DNA from: Streptomyces sp. NBC_01788
GTDB taxonomy: Bacteria; Actinomycetota; Actinomycetes; Streptomycetales; Streptomycetaceae
DNA: 64,000 nt
Assembly: GCF_035917575.1 (NCBI RefSeq)
Contig: NZ_CP109090.1
Coordinates: 3,286,001-3,350,000 of the forward strand
Direction of reading: 5' to 3'
Below the pieces are notes generated by a model. The model was not told where the DNA came from and ran no database searches. It was given only the letters and a program-made list of their open reading frames with translations. Shown here piece after piece: positions 8,315 to 16,780 of the stretch. Within the stretch, counting starts at the first letter, position 1; every line of letters starts with the position of its first letter. The position numbers and the translations under genes were made by a program.

Positions 8315-9703
8315 TCAGCCGCGCAGTGCCTCGACGGCGCCTGCCAGCGCCGACGGCACATCCGGTACGAGGGTGTGGGCGCCGTCCCGCACGACGTGCC
8401 GGCCGGCCACGACCGTATGGCGTACGTCGGCGGCGGTCGCCGCGAATACGGCCGTCTCGGCGCCGAGCCTGGGCAGCGTCCCCGCTGTCCTGACCGAGTC
8501 CAGCGCGAGCGTCGTGAAGTCGGCGTGGGCGCCGGGGGTGAGGCTGCCCGCGTCGGACCAGCCGAGGGCGGCGTGCCCGTCGGCGGTGGCGGCCCGCAGC
8601 AGGGACGCGGCCGTCCAGTGGCCGCGGGTGCGGGTGCGCAGCCGCTCGTTCAGTTCCATCGCTCGGGCCTCTTCGAGCAGGTCGATGACGGCGTGGCTGT
8701 CGGAGCCCAGGGAGAGCGGGGAGCCGGCGCGCTGGAGGGCGACGGCGGGTCCGATGCCGTCGGCCAGGTCCCGCTCGGTGGTCGGGCACATGCAGGTGCC
8801 GGTGCCGGATCCGCCGAGCAGGGCGATGTCCTCGTCGGTCAGGTGGGTGTTGTGCACGCCGGTCGTGCGCGGGCCGAGGACGCCGTGGTCGGCCAGCAGC
8901 CGGGCCGGGGTGCAGCCGTGGGCGGCCTGGCAGGCGTCGTTCTCGGCGGTCTGCTCCGACAGGTGCACATGGAGCGGGGCCCGCCGCTCCTCGGCCCACT
9001 GCGCCACCGTCTCCAGCTCCCGCGCCGGCACGGCCCGTACGGAGTGCACGGCGGCACCGATCCGCGCGTGATCGTGTTCCTTGAGAACTGAACAGCGTTC
9101 GGCCCAGGCCTCGGCCGTCCCGTCGGAGAAGCGGAGCTGGTGTTTGTCGGGCGACTGCCCGAACCCGGAGGACAGGTAACAGGTGTCGAGGAGGGTGATG
9201 CGGATCCCGGCTTCGGCGGCGGCCGCGATCAGGGCCTCGCCCATCGCGTTCGGGTCGGCGTACCGGGTGCCTCCCGGCGCGTGGTGGACGTAGTGGAACT
9301 CGCCGACGGCCGTGATGCCGGCCAGCGCCATCTCGGCGTACACCGCGCGGGCCAGCGCGTGGTACGTCTCGGGAGTGAGCCGGTCGGCGGTGGAGTACAT
9401 GACCTCGCGCCAGGTCCAGAAGGTCCCCGAGCCGACCTGGACGGTGCCGCGCAGGGCCCGGTGGAAGGCGTGGCTGTGCGCGTTGGCGAGTCCCGGGATC
9501 GTGAGGCCCCGCAGCACCTCGGCGCCCGGCGGCGGGACGGGCACGCCCGTGCGGACGGCCGCGACGCGGCCGCCGCGCACGTCGAGCGCCACGCCCGGCT
9601 CGATGGGGGTCCCCCCTGCTCGATCGCCGTCGAGAGCTTGGGGGAGGGTGCCGAGCCAGGCCTGCTCCAGCCAGTACGTCCGCGTCTGCTCGGTGGGGGT
9701 CAC
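8315..9703 (-). CDS. hutF: Formimidoylglutamate deiminase
   Basis: A 462-residue amidohydrolase that converts N-formimino-L-glutamate to N-formyl-L-glutamate and ammonia. Motifs are [16 protein letters not shown] with metal-ligand histidines, [15 protein letters not shown] and [12 protein letters not shown]. The GTG start overlaps the stop of the upstream M20 hydrolase gene by four bases (GTGA), so translation is coupled. Near the N-terminus the peptide [14 protein letters not shown] is encoded by a short palindromic repeat (9604-9652) known from elsewhere in the window, an in-frame insertion between two family-conserved blocks. HutF implies the pathway releases formylglutamate rather than formamide. 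Confidence 0.93.
   Translation of the reverse strand: MTPTEQTRTYWLEQAWLGTLPQALDGDRAGGTPIEPGVALDVRGGRVAAVRTGVPVPPPGAEVLRGLTIPGLANAHSHAFHRALRGTVQVGSGTFWTWREVMYSTADRLTPETYHALARAVYAEMALAGITAVGEFHYVHHAPGGTRYADPNAMGEALIAAAAEAGIRITLLDTCYLSSGFGQSPDKHQLRFSDGTAEAWAERCSVLKEHDHARIGAAVHSVRAVPARELETVAQWAEERRAPLHVHLSEQTAENDACQAAHGCTPARLLADHGVLGPRTTGVHNTHLTDEDIALLGGSGTGTCMCPTTERDLADGIGPAVALQRAGSPLSLGSDSHAVIDLLEEARAMELNERLRTRTRGHWTAASLLRAATADGHAALGWSDAGSLTPGAHADFTTLALDSVRTAGTLPRLGAETAVFAATAADVRHTVVAGRHVVRDGAHTLVPDVPSALAGAVEALRG
9604..9652. repeat. Palindromic repeat family B inside hutF
   Basis: Runs of G and C (GGGGGTCCCCCC and CTTGGGGGAG) flank a core with CTGCTCGA and GAGAGCTTGG, forming a hairpin. A near copy lies at 25483-25523. 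Its 49 bases lie within the hutF coding frame and are read as an added peptide. Confidence 0.75.
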
Positions 9704-10989
9704 GTGCAGGCCAGCCCTTCCAGTACGTCGGCGAGCGCGCGCACCCCGGCCACGCAGTCGTCCTCGGCCGCGGATTCGGCCGGGGAGTGCGAGACACCGG
9801 TGGGGTTGCGCACGAACAGCATGGCGGTCGGGACGGTCCCGGACAGGATTCCGGCGTCGTGTCCGGCGCCCGTGCCGAGCACCGGCACCTTCAGCTCGGT
9901 GCCGGCGCCCAGGAGGCGGGCGAGTTCGTCGCGCAGGGCGTGGTCGAACTCGACGACGGGGGTGAAGGACTCGCGGACCACGTCCAGGTCGACGCCGTGA
10001 GCGGCGGCGTACTCGCGGGCCGCCTTCTCGACGCCGGTGACCACGGTGTCCAGGGTCGTCTGGTCGGCGGCGCGGGAGTCGAGCCAGCCGCGGACCAGGG
10101 ACGGGATCGCGTTGACGCCGTTCGGCTCGACGGCGATCTTGCCGAAGGTGGCGACGGCGCCCGCGAGCGCGGCCTCGCGCCGGGCCGCGAGCACGGTCTC
10201 GGCGTACGGCAGCATCGGGTCGCGCCGGTCGACGAGCCGGGTGGTGCCCGCGTGGTTGGCCTCGCCCCGGAAGTCGAACCGCCACCGCCCGTGCGGCCAG
10301 ATGGCACTGGCCACACCGACGGCGTCGCCGGTCAGGTCGAGGGCCCGACCCTGCTCGACGTGCAGTTCGACGAAGGCGCCGATGCGCGCGAGCCGCTCCG
10401 GGTCGGGTCCGAGGGCGTCGGGGTCGTACCCGGCGGCCTCCATGGCCCTGGGCAGTGTGACCCCGTCGGCGTCGGTGAGCCGGTGCGCCTGCTCGACGGT
10501 GAGGTGCCCGGCGGTCAGCCGCGAGCCGGTGCAGGCAAGCCCGAACCGGGCGCCCTCCTCGTCACCGAAGTTGACGAGGGCGAGCGGCTTGGTGAACCGC
10601 GCGTTCCTGCCGCGCAGTTCGTCGAGGGCGGCGAAGGAGGACACGACGCCCAGCGGCCCGTCGAAGGCCCCGCCGTCGGGCACGGAGTCGAGGTGCGACC
10701 CGGTGACCACGGCGTCCCCGGCCTCGGGGTCGCCGAGCCAGGCCCACTGGTTGCCGTTGCGGTCGACCTCGTAGGCCAGGCCGCGGTCCTCGGCCTGCTG
10801 CCGGAACCAGGCCCGGCACTCGGCGTCGGCCGCGGTCCAGGCGAAGCGCCGGTAACCGCCGGACCCGGGGTGGCGCCCGATGGGGAGCAGTTCCCGCCAC
10901 ATCGTGTGGAAGGAGTCGCCCGCGGCGGGCGCCGGGGTCCGTGCCACGGCCGGACGGGCCTCGTCCGGGTCGGCGGGCTGCCGCGTCAC
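9700..10989 (-). CDS. M20-family amidase (annotated type: allantoate amidohydrolase), probable hut-pathway deformylase
   Basis: A 429-residue M20/AllC-type metallohydrolase of the hydantoinase/carbamoylase group. The metal-ligand motifs are [37 protein letters not shown] and NHAGTTRL. The family cleaves N-carbamoyl, ureido or N-formyl amides. Its GTG start overlaps the hutU stop and its stop overlaps the hutF start, each by four bases, so it is translated as part of the histidine operon. HutF produces N-formylglutamate and no classical HutG deformylase gene is present. I infer this enzyme may remove formate to give glutamate. Allantoate hydrolysis remains the alternative. Confidence 0.85.
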   Translation of the reverse strand: MTRQPADPDEARPAVARTPAPAAGDSFHTMWRELLPIGRHPGSGGYRRFAWTAADAECRAWFRQQAEDRGLAYEVDRNGNQWAWLGDPEAGDAVVTGSHLDSVPDGGAFDGPLGVVSSFAALDELRGRNARFTKPLALVNFGDEEGARFGLACTGSRLTAGHLTVEQAHRLTDADGVTLPRAMEAAGYDPDALGPDPERLARIGAFVELHVEQGRALDLTGDAVGVASAIWPHGRWRFDFRGEANHAGTTRLVDRRDPMLPYAETVLAARREAALAGAVATFGKIAVEPNGVNAIPSLVRGWLDSRAADQTTLDTVVTGVEKAAREYAAAHGVDLDVVRESFTPVVEFDHALRDELARLLGAGTELKVPVLGTGAGHDAGILSGTVPTAMLFVRNPTGVSHSPAESAAEDDCVAGVRALADVLEGLACT

Positions 10990-12650
10990 GCCTCCTCGCC
11001 CTCGCGCATGGGCACGCGCACCCCGCGTTCGCCGGCCACCGACTCCGCGATGTCGTACCCGGCGTCCACGTGCCGGATCACGCCCATGCCGGGGTCGTTG
11101 GTGAGCACCCGGCGGATCTTCTCCCCGGCGAGCGCGGTGCCGTCGGCGACCGTCACCTGTCCGGCGTGGATGGACCGTCCCATGCCGACGCCGCCGCCGT
11201 GGTGGATCGACACCCAGGACGCGCCCGAGGCCACGTTCACCATCGCGTTCAGCAGGGGCCAGTCGGCGATCGCGTCGGAGCCGTCGAGCATGGCCTCGGT
11301 CTCCCGGTACGGGGAGGCGACGGAGCCGCAGTCGAGGTGGTCCCGGCCGATCACGATCGGCGCCTGGAGCTCACCGCTCGCGACCATGTCGTTGAACCGC
11401 TCGCCCGCCTTGTCACGCTCGCCGTAGCCGAGCCAGCAGATGCGGGCGGGCAGGCCCTGGAAGTGGACGCGCTCGCCGGCCAGCTTGATCCAGCGCGCCA
11501 GGGACTCGTTCTCGGGGAACAGCTCCAGGATCGCCTTGTCGGTCTTGGCGATGTCGGACGCCTCACCGGACAGCGCGGCCCAGCGGAACGGGCCCTTGCC
11601 CTCGCAGAACAGCGGCCGGATGTAGGCGGGGACGAATCCGGGGAAGGCGAACGCCCGCTCGTACCCGGCGAGTTGGGCCTCGCCGCGGATCGAGTTGCCG
11701 TAGTCGAAGACCTCGGCGCCGGCGTCCATGAAGCCGACCATGGCCTCGACGTGCCGGGCCATGGACTCGCGGGCCCGGGTGGTGAAGCCGGCCGGGTCCT
11801 TGGCGGCTGCGTCGGCCATGTCGTCGAAGTCGGTGCCCAGCGGCAGGTAGGCCAGCGGGTCGTGGGCGGAGGTCTGGTCGGTGACGATGTCGATGGGCGC
11901 GCCCATCGCGAGGAGCTGCGGGACGAGTTCGGCGGCGTTGCCGAGCACGCCGATGGACAGGGGCTTGCGCTGGTCGCGCGCCTCCACGGCCAGGTGGAGG
12001 GCGTGCTCCAGGGAGTCGGCCTTCACGTCGAGGTAGCGGTGCTCGATGCGCCGCTCGATGGCGCGCGGGTCGCAGTCGACGCAGATGGCCACGCCGTCGT
12101 TCATGGTGACGGCGAGGGGCTGGGCGCCGCCCATGCCGCCGAGGCCGGCGGTCAGGGTGATGGTCCCGGCGAGCGTGCCGCCGAACTTCTTCGCGGCGAC
12201 GGCGGCGAAGGTCTCGTAGGTGCCCTGGAGGATGCCCTGGGTGCCGATGTAGATCCAGGACCCGGCGGTCATCTGGCCGTACATGGTCAGACCGAGGGTC
12301 TCCAGGCGGCGGAACTCCTCCCAGTTGGCCCAGTCGCCGACGAGGTTGGAGTTGGCCAGCAGCACGCGCGGGGCCCACTCGTGGGTCTGCATGACGCCGA
12401 CCGGGCGGCCGGACTGGACGAGCATGGTCTCGTCGGCCTTGAGGGTCCGCAGTGTGCGGACCATGGCGTCGAAGGAGCGCCAGTCGCGGGCGGCCTTGCC
12501 GGTGCCGCCGTAGACGACGAGCTTGTCGGGGTGCTCGGCGACCTCGGGGTCGAGGTTGTTCTGGAGCATCCGCAGGGCGGCTTCCTGCTGCCATCCCAGG
12601 GCGCTCAGTTCCGTACCGCGCGGCGCTCGTACGGGGCGGGGTCCTGACAT
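10986..12650 (-). CDS. hutU: Urocanate hydratase
   Basis: A 554-residue NAD-dependent enzyme converting urocanate to 4-imidazolone-5-propionate. Strong family blocks are [24 protein letters not shown] at the N-terminus, [19 protein letters not shown] and [17 protein letters not shown]. Full length (family about 550). It is the first gene of the operon, with AGGAGG five to seven bases before the ATG. Upstream sits a sigma-70-like promoter overlapped by a perfect palindrome (12691-12719). Histidine ammonia-lyase is not in this window. Confidence 0.96.
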   Translation of the reverse strand: MSGPRPVRAPRGTELSALGWQQEAALRMLQNNLDPEVAEHPDKLVVYGGTGKAARDWRSFDAMVRTLRTLKADETMLVQSGRPVGVMQTHEWAPRVLLANSNLVGDWANWEEFRRLETLGLTMYGQMTAGSWIYIGTQGILQGTYETFAAVAAKKFGGTLAGTITLTAGLGGMGGAQPLAVTMNDGVAICVDCDPRAIERRIEHRYLDVKADSLEHALHLAVEARDQRKPLSIGVLGNAAELVPQLLAMGAPIDIVTDQTSAHDPLAYLPLGTDFDDMADAAAKDPAGFTTRARESMARHVEAMVGFMDAGAEVFDYGNSIRGEAQLAGYERAFAFPGFVPAYIRPLFCEGKGPFRWAALSGEASDIAKTDKAILELFPENESLARWIKLAGERVHFQGLPARICWLGYGERDKAGERFNDMVASGELQAPIVIGRDHLDCGSVASPYRETEAMLDGSDAIADWPLLNAMVNVASGASWVSIHHGGGVGMGRSIHAGQVTVADGTALAGEKIRRVLTNDPGMGVIRHVDAGYDIAESVAGERGVRVPMREGEEA

Positions 12651-12690
12651 GGTCTGCCTCCTGATGGGTGCTCCCGGGATTATTACTGCG

Positions 12691-12728
12691 TCTATTCACA
12701 TCCTGGCTTGATGAATAGAACTAGTCAA
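12691..12728 (-). promoter_or_regulatory. hutU promoter with overlapping operator palindrome
   Basis: On the minus strand TTGACT (12728-12723) and CAGGAT (12705-12700) are spaced by 17 bases, a good -35/-10 pair. A perfect inverted repeat TCTATTCA (12691-12698) and TGAATAGA (12712-12719) has half-site centres 21 bp apart, two helical turns. One half lies in the spacer and the other around the start point. Flanking TATT and ACT blocks also mirror each other. The same 8-mer is upstream of the RpiR-type regulator gene (18396-18403). Confidence 0.65.
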
Positions 12729-12831
12729 TACGTGCGCGCCGTCCGGCGCGCGCGGCCTGGGCGGATGTTTGCCCGGCTCCAGGTCAGGAAGGCAGGACCT
12801 GGAGGCACACCGACGGGACCGGGGGCACGGC

Positions 12832-14253
12832 ATGGCCGAGAACATCAACGACGACATCGACGAGGGCGTGAACGAGGGCATGGACCGGAGCCTCGCCGAG
12901 GCGGACCGCGAGCGGGCCGTGCGGCGGGACCGGGCGGTGCGGGCCGCGGTGGCGCAGGGGCTGCTCGGCCCCGGCTCCCCCGTCGTGGGTCTGCTCGACG
13001 TGGTCGGCATCCGGGAGTCCGCGGCGGCGCTCCGGGCGGCGTTCGAGGCGGTGCTGGCACCGGGAACCCCGGTGCTGCACGCCTTCGCGGTCAAGGCGAC
13101 CCCGCTCGTGCCCGTCCTGCGGCTGCTGCACGAGGAGGGCGTCGGCGCCGAGGTGGCGAGCCCGGGGGAACTGGCGCTGGCGCGGGCGGCCGGGGTGCCG
13201 CCCGCCCGTACCGTCCTGGACTCCCCGGCGAAGACGCCGGCCGAGCTGCGCGAGGCGCTGGAACTGGGCATCGCCGTCAACGCGGACAACCCCCAGGAGC
13301 TGGCCCGCATCGACGCCCTCGTGGGCTCCGCCACCCCTCGCTCACCGCTGGGGATACGGGTGAACCCGCAGGTCGGCGGGGGTGCCATCGAGGCGCTGTC
13401 GACGGCCACGGCGACCTCGAAGTTCGGGGTGGCGCTGCGCGACGAGGGCGCCCGCGAGTGGGTCGTGCGGGCGTATCTCGACCGTCCGTGGCTGACCCGG
13501 CTGCACGCCCACACCGGGTCCCAGGGCATCCCGCTGTCCCTGATGGCGCAGGGCGTGGCGCGGACGTACGAGCTCGCCGAGGAGATCAACGCGCGCGCGG
13601 GACGGCGGCAGATCGACACCCTCGACATCGGCGGCGGGCTGCCGGTGAACTTCGGCTCCGAGGCGACCGCGCCGACGTACGCGCACTACGCGCGGCTGCT
13701 GCGCGAGGTGGTGCCGGGGCTGTGCGAGGGGCGGTACGGGCTGGTGACCGAGTTCGGGCGGTCACTGCTGGCCAAGCAGGGCACGACGGTGGCGCGGGTG
13801 GAGTACACCAAGAGCGCCGGGGGGCGGCCGGTCGCCGTGACCCACGCGGGCGTGCAGGTCGCGACGCGCACCGTCTACGTGCCGGATGCCTGGCCGCTGC
13901 GCCTGGCCGCGTACGACGCGAAGGGGCGGCCCAAGCCGGGACCCGAGGTGGTGCAGGACGTGGCCGGGCCCGCCTGCTTCGCGGGCGACCTGCTCGCCGA
14001 GGCCCGCGCGCTCGCCCTGCTCGAACCGGGCGACCATGTGGCGGCGCTGGACACCGGGGCCTACTACTTCGCCCACCACTACGCCTACAACTCCCTGCCC
14101 CGGCCCGGGGTCCACGGCTACGTCCCGGACGGTTCCGGAGGCGTCGCCTTCGCCCTCGTGCGCGAGCCGCAGCCGGTCGAGGAGATCGTGGCCGAGTCCG
14201 GAGGGGCGCACGCGTCGGCCCTCACCACCTTGGGCACACCCGGGCGCGCCTGA
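12832..14253 (+). CDS. PLP-dependent group IV decarboxylase-like protein (LysA/alanine-racemase fold)
   Basis: A 473-residue protein of the fold-III PLP decarboxylases (diaminopimelate, ornithine or carboxynorspermidine type). The PLP lysine is in HAFAVKATPL. Other family signatures are EVASPGELALA, HAHTGSQG, DIGGGLPVNFG, EFGRSLLAKQG and GAYYFAHHYAYN. The first 40 residues are acidic and poorly conserved-looking. ATG at 12832 was preferred over an upstream TTG (12769) because a purine-rich GGGGGC precedes it. It is divergent from hutU with 181 bases between them and could share its control region. The substrate cannot be decided; meso-diaminopimelate is not assured. Confidence 0.75.
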   Translation: MAENINDDIDEGVNEGMDRSLAEADRERAVRRDRAVRAAVAQGLLGPGSPVVGLLDVVGIRESAAALRAAFEAVLAPGTPVLHAFAVKATPLVPVLRLLHEEGVGAEVASPGELALARAAGVPPARTVLDSPAKTPAELREALELGIAVNADNPQELARIDALVGSATPRSPLGIRVNPQVGGGAIEALSTATATSKFGVALRDEGAREWVVRAYLDRPWLTRLHAHTGSQGIPLSLMAQGVARTYELAEEINARAGRRQIDTLDIGGGLPVNFGSEATAPTYAHYARLLREVVPGLCEGRYGLVTEFGRSLLAKQGTTVARVEYTKSAGGRPVAVTHAGVQVATRTVYVPDAWPLRLAAYDAKGRPKPGPEVVQDVAGPACFAGDLLAEARALALLEPGDHVAALDTGAYYFAHHYAYNSLPRPGVHGYVPDGSGGVAFALVREPQPVEEIVAESGGAHASALTTLGTPGRA

Positions 14254-14527
14254 GGAACGCCGAAGGCCTCGCGGCACGTCCTGGACTGTGAGGCGAGGCG
14301 CGTCCAGGGCGCTGAGGCACGTGTGCGTCCACGGCGCCGTGGCACGTCAAAGGCCTTGAGACGCACCGCGGATACGGCGCGACCCGCCCGAAATCCGGTT
14401 CAGTCGACCCACATTAGCCGCTCGGTCGCATGTTCCACCGGAAAATGCCCGTAACCCTCACCACCGGCGCGCACCGTGCGTAGCCTCGGCATCACTCAGC
14501 CGAACCCCCGGTGGGAGAGGAACAACG
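14254..14527. other. Intergenic region with nested inverted repeats
   Basis: Contains CCTGGAC (14280-14286) paired with GTCCAGG (14302-14308) and a perfect 14-bp palindrome at 14329-14342, plausibly the terminator of the decarboxylase-like gene. A more A/T-rich stretch near 14395-14460 is a likely promoter for the roadblock operon. No ORF of coding character. Confidence 0.45.
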
Positions 14528-14920
14528 GTGCCCGGAATCGACGAGTGCCTACTGGAAGCCATGCGGCTGCCCGGTGCCAGAGGCGCCGCGCTGGTCGACT
14601 GGACGAGCGGGCTTGCCCTGGGCACCGTCGGGGAGCCCCCGGGCGGCGACCACGAGACCACCGCGGCGGAGGCCGCCGAACTGGCCCGGCTGGCCGCCGA
14701 GCACGGCGCCTTCGCCGCCGCCGAGGACCCCGACGGCGAGCGTCCCCCGGTGGAGGACCTGATCGTCAGCAACCGCGACAGCTACCACCTGCTGCGGTTC
14801 GTGGACACGTCCTTCGACAGCAGCGTGTTCCTGCACCTGTGGCTGACCCGCGCCGAAGGCAACCTCGCCCTGGCCCGCATACGCCTGGGCGAGATGGCCG
14901 AGCGGCTGGTGCTGGGATGA
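14528..14920 (+). CDS. Roadblock/LC7-like small protein, operon gene 1
   Basis: A 130-residue protein clearly paralogous to the fourth gene of this operon (16304-16678). Shared blocks are ALVDWTSGLALGT and EDLIVSNRDSYHLLRF, then a FLHLWL strand and NLALARIRLGEM helix. The alternation of helix and strand is that of roadblock/LC7-type regulators of Ras-like GTPases, though the sequence is divergent. The GTG start has GAGAGGAAC upstream. Its TGA overlaps the next ATG (ATGA), indicating translational coupling. Cytosolic; function unknown. Confidence 0.75.
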   Translation: MPGIDECLLEAMRLPGARGAALVDWTSGLALGTVGEPPGGDHETTAAEAAELARLAAEHGAFAAAEDPDGERPPVEDLIVSNRDSYHLLRFVDTSFDSSVFLHLWLTRAEGNLALARIRLGEMAERLVLG

Positions 14921-15765
14921 CCGTGGTCGACATCCCGCTCCCGCCCCAGCTGCCGGTGCGCAGCAAGCCGGCCGACGAGGACCGGGCCTGGGGCGGCCTC
15001 TCGCCGATGCTGACCCGGCTCGCCGCCGAGCGGGCGACCGGCGTCCTGGTCCGCGAGCACGGCACGCTCTACCTCGACGAGGGCCGGGTGGCGCACGCCG
15101 AGAGCCCTCTGAGCCCCGGCCTCGACCTTCTGCTCACCGCCCACGGCACGCTGACGGCCGAGGCATGGCGGGACGCGGTGACCCGGGCCGACGACCGGCA
15201 CGGCGCCGCGCACCTGCTGCTGGCCGGCGGCCATCTGACCGAGGGCGCACTGGAGCTGTGCCATCTGGGCGCGCTCCACGACGCCGCCTACTTCGCGCTC
15301 GCCCCGAGCAGCACCCCGGGCCGGTTCCGCTACGGCATCGCCCACCCGCTCGGCCCCGTCCTGCCGGTCCCGTTGGCCGCCCTGGAGCGCGAGATCCTGC
15401 GCCGCCGCGAGCTGCTGCACCGCGTCTGGCCCGACGCCGGGCCGGACAGCGCCCCGCTGGTGCGGACGCCCACCACCGCGGCACCGGGAGTGACGCCCCG
15501 CCAGCAGACGCTCCTGGAGCGGATCGACGGCACCCGCACGGCCACGGATCTGGCCAGGGAACTGGGCCGGCAGGCCTTCCACACCCTGGTGGACGTACGC
15601 CGTCTGGCGGCCGCCGGGCTCGTCGCGCCGGCCGTCGCACCGAAGGAGGCGCCCGTACCGGACGGCGCCGGACAGACCCCCACGCTCGCCGACCGGCTGG
15701 CGTACACCACCGACCCCCACATCACGCTGCTGAAGAGGCTCAGGGATGCGCTGGAGGCCCTTTGA
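14917..15765 (+). CDS. DUF4388-like (PatA N-terminal-like) protein, operon gene 2
   Basis: A 282-residue soluble protein. The N-terminal half (about 25-150) has the pattern of DUF4388 domains: LAAERATGVLVREHGTLYLDEGRVAHAESP followed by helical GTL..AWRDAV and HLLLAGGHLTEGAL, a fold found in bacterial regulators that accompany roadblock proteins. The C-terminal part (about 180-240) is winged-helix-like, with RQQTLLERIDGTRTATDLA. The gene overlaps the previous one by four bases and precedes a roadblock gene by 13 bases. No DNA-binding target or catalytic motif is evident. Confidence 0.65.
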   Translation: MTVVDIPLPPQLPVRSKPADEDRAWGGLSPMLTRLAAERATGVLVREHGTLYLDEGRVAHAESPLSPGLDLLLTAHGTLTAEAWRDAVTRADDRHGAAHLLLAGGHLTEGALELCHLGALHDAAYFALAPSSTPGRFRYGIAHPLGPVLPVPLAALEREILRRRELLHRVWPDAGPDSAPLVRTPTTAAPGVTPRQQTLLERIDGTRTATDLARELGRQAFHTLVDVRRLAAAGLVAPAVAPKEAPVPDGAGQTPTLADRLAYTTDPHITLLKRLRDALEAL

Positions 15766-15778
15766 GAGGAGACACCGG

Positions 15779-16282
15779 ATGGCAGCAGCCGAGCCCGAGA
15801 TCCTGGACGAGCTGCGTCGGCTCAGAGCCCGGGTACCCCAGCTCACCGGCGCCCTCGCCGCCAGTGTCGACGGCCTTGTACTGGCCCACGACACCCCCGG
15901 CGTGGAGCCGGAGAGCTTGGCCGCGCTCACCGCTACCTCGCTCGGCGTCGCCGTGCGCATGGCGGACGTGACCGGCCAGGGCGATCTGCGCGAACTGCTC
16001 GTGCGGGGCGTCCACGGCTATGTCGCGACCTACGCGGCGGGCCGCACCGCGGTGCTGACCCTGCTCGCGGAGGACCGCGTCAACGTCGGCCGTCTGCACC
16101 TGGAGGGCCGCCGGGCGGGCGCACGCATCGGGGAACTGGTCGACGCCGAGGCGGCCAAGGCTCCCGACAGGACGCCCGAGAAGACGGTGAAACCGGCCAC
16201 CAGGACCGGCACCGCACGAACCAGAACCACCCGCGCGCTGCGCACCACCGCCACCAACGCGCACACCACCACCGAAAGCTGA
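15779..16282 (+). CDS. Roadblock/LC7-domain protein, operon gene 3
   Basis: A 167-residue protein whose first 120 residues form a typical bacterial roadblock/LC7 domain (CvnB/MglB type). It shows LRARVPQLTGALAASVDGLV, then AALTATSLGVAVRMAD, LLVRGVHGYVATYAAG and TAVLTLLAEDRVNVGRLHLEGRRA. The last 45 residues are a Thr/Arg/Ala-rich basic tail of low complexity. AGGAG precedes the ATG. Such domains normally act as GTPase-activating or scaffold partners of small GTPases, yet no GTPase gene is adjacent. Confidence 0.85.
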   Translation: MAAAEPEILDELRRLRARVPQLTGALAASVDGLVLAHDTPGVEPESLAALTATSLGVAVRMADVTGQGDLRELLVRGVHGYVATYAAGRTAVLTLLAEDRVNVGRLHLEGRRAGARIGELVDAEAAKAPDRTPEKTVKPATRTGTARTRTTRALRTTATNAHTTTES

Positions 16283-16303
16283 CAGAACAAGGAGACCCCG
16301 GCC

Positions 16304-16678
16304 ATGGCCAATACCGAGACCTGTCTGAAGGAAGCGCTCGCCTCCATCGAGGGAGCGACGGCCGTCGCGCTCGTCGACTACACCAGCGGCATGGCGCTGG
16401 GCACGATGGGCGGCAGCAAGAGCTTCGACCTGAACGTCGCCGCCGCGGGCAACACCGACGTCGTACGGGCCAAGATGCGCACGATGGAACATCTCGGCCT
16501 CAAGGCGCAGATCGAGGACATCCTGATCACGCTGAGCGACCAGTACCACCTGATCCGTCTGATCAGTGGGCGCGGCGGGAACGGACTGTTCCTCTACCTC
16601 GTCCTGGACGCCAAGCGGGCCAACCTGGCGATGGCCCGCCACCAGCTGAGGAGAATCGAGGAGGAGCTGGAGGTCTGA
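16304..16678 (+). CDS. Roadblock/LC7-like small protein, operon gene 4
   Basis: A 124-residue paralogue of gene 1, sharing ALVDYTSGMALGTMGG, EDILITLSDQYHLIRL and a C-terminal helix NLAMARHQLRRIEEEL. It has a good ribosome-binding site (AAGGAG) and follows gene 3 by 21 bases. It completes a four-gene set: paralogue, DUF4388-like, roadblock, paralogue. Probably cytosolic and oligomeric. Role unknown. Confidence 0.75.
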   Translation: MANTETCLKEALASIEGATAVALVDYTSGMALGTMGGSKSFDLNVAAAGNTDVVRAKMRTMEHLGLKAQIEDILITLSDQYHLIRLISGRGGNGLFLYLVLDAKRANLAMARHQLRRIEEELEV

Positions 16679-16714
16679 CCCCTGCCCGCCGGGGTTGGAC
16701 CCGCAGGATCTGCC

Positions 16715-16780
16715 CTAGGGCCTCTCGTTTGGATCATGCCGGGCTCGCTGATCCGGCCTGATCCAAACGAAAGACCCTAG
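16715..16780. repeat. Palindromic repeat family A, short complete copy 2
   Basis: A 66-bp element with CTAG at both ends and arms CTAGGGCCTCTCGTTTGGAT and (reverse strand) CTAGGGTCTTTCGTTTGGAT meeting near 16748. It folds into one long hairpin. Its arms equal the two ends of the 194-bp copy at 25371-25564 in inverted orientation, so it looks like an internal-deletion derivative. Its right end gives the TAG stop of the minus-strand gene at 16777. Confidence 0.85.

Noticed and set aside
9700..10989. Allantoin-utilisation role as the primary call for the M20 enzyme
   Set aside because: No other purine-degradation gene is near and both neighbours are histidine genes with overlapping start and stop codons.
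14254..14342. Cloverleaf-like nested inverted repeats suggesting an RNA gene
   Set aside because: No tRNA features or known RNA family blocks; the simplest reading is a terminator region.
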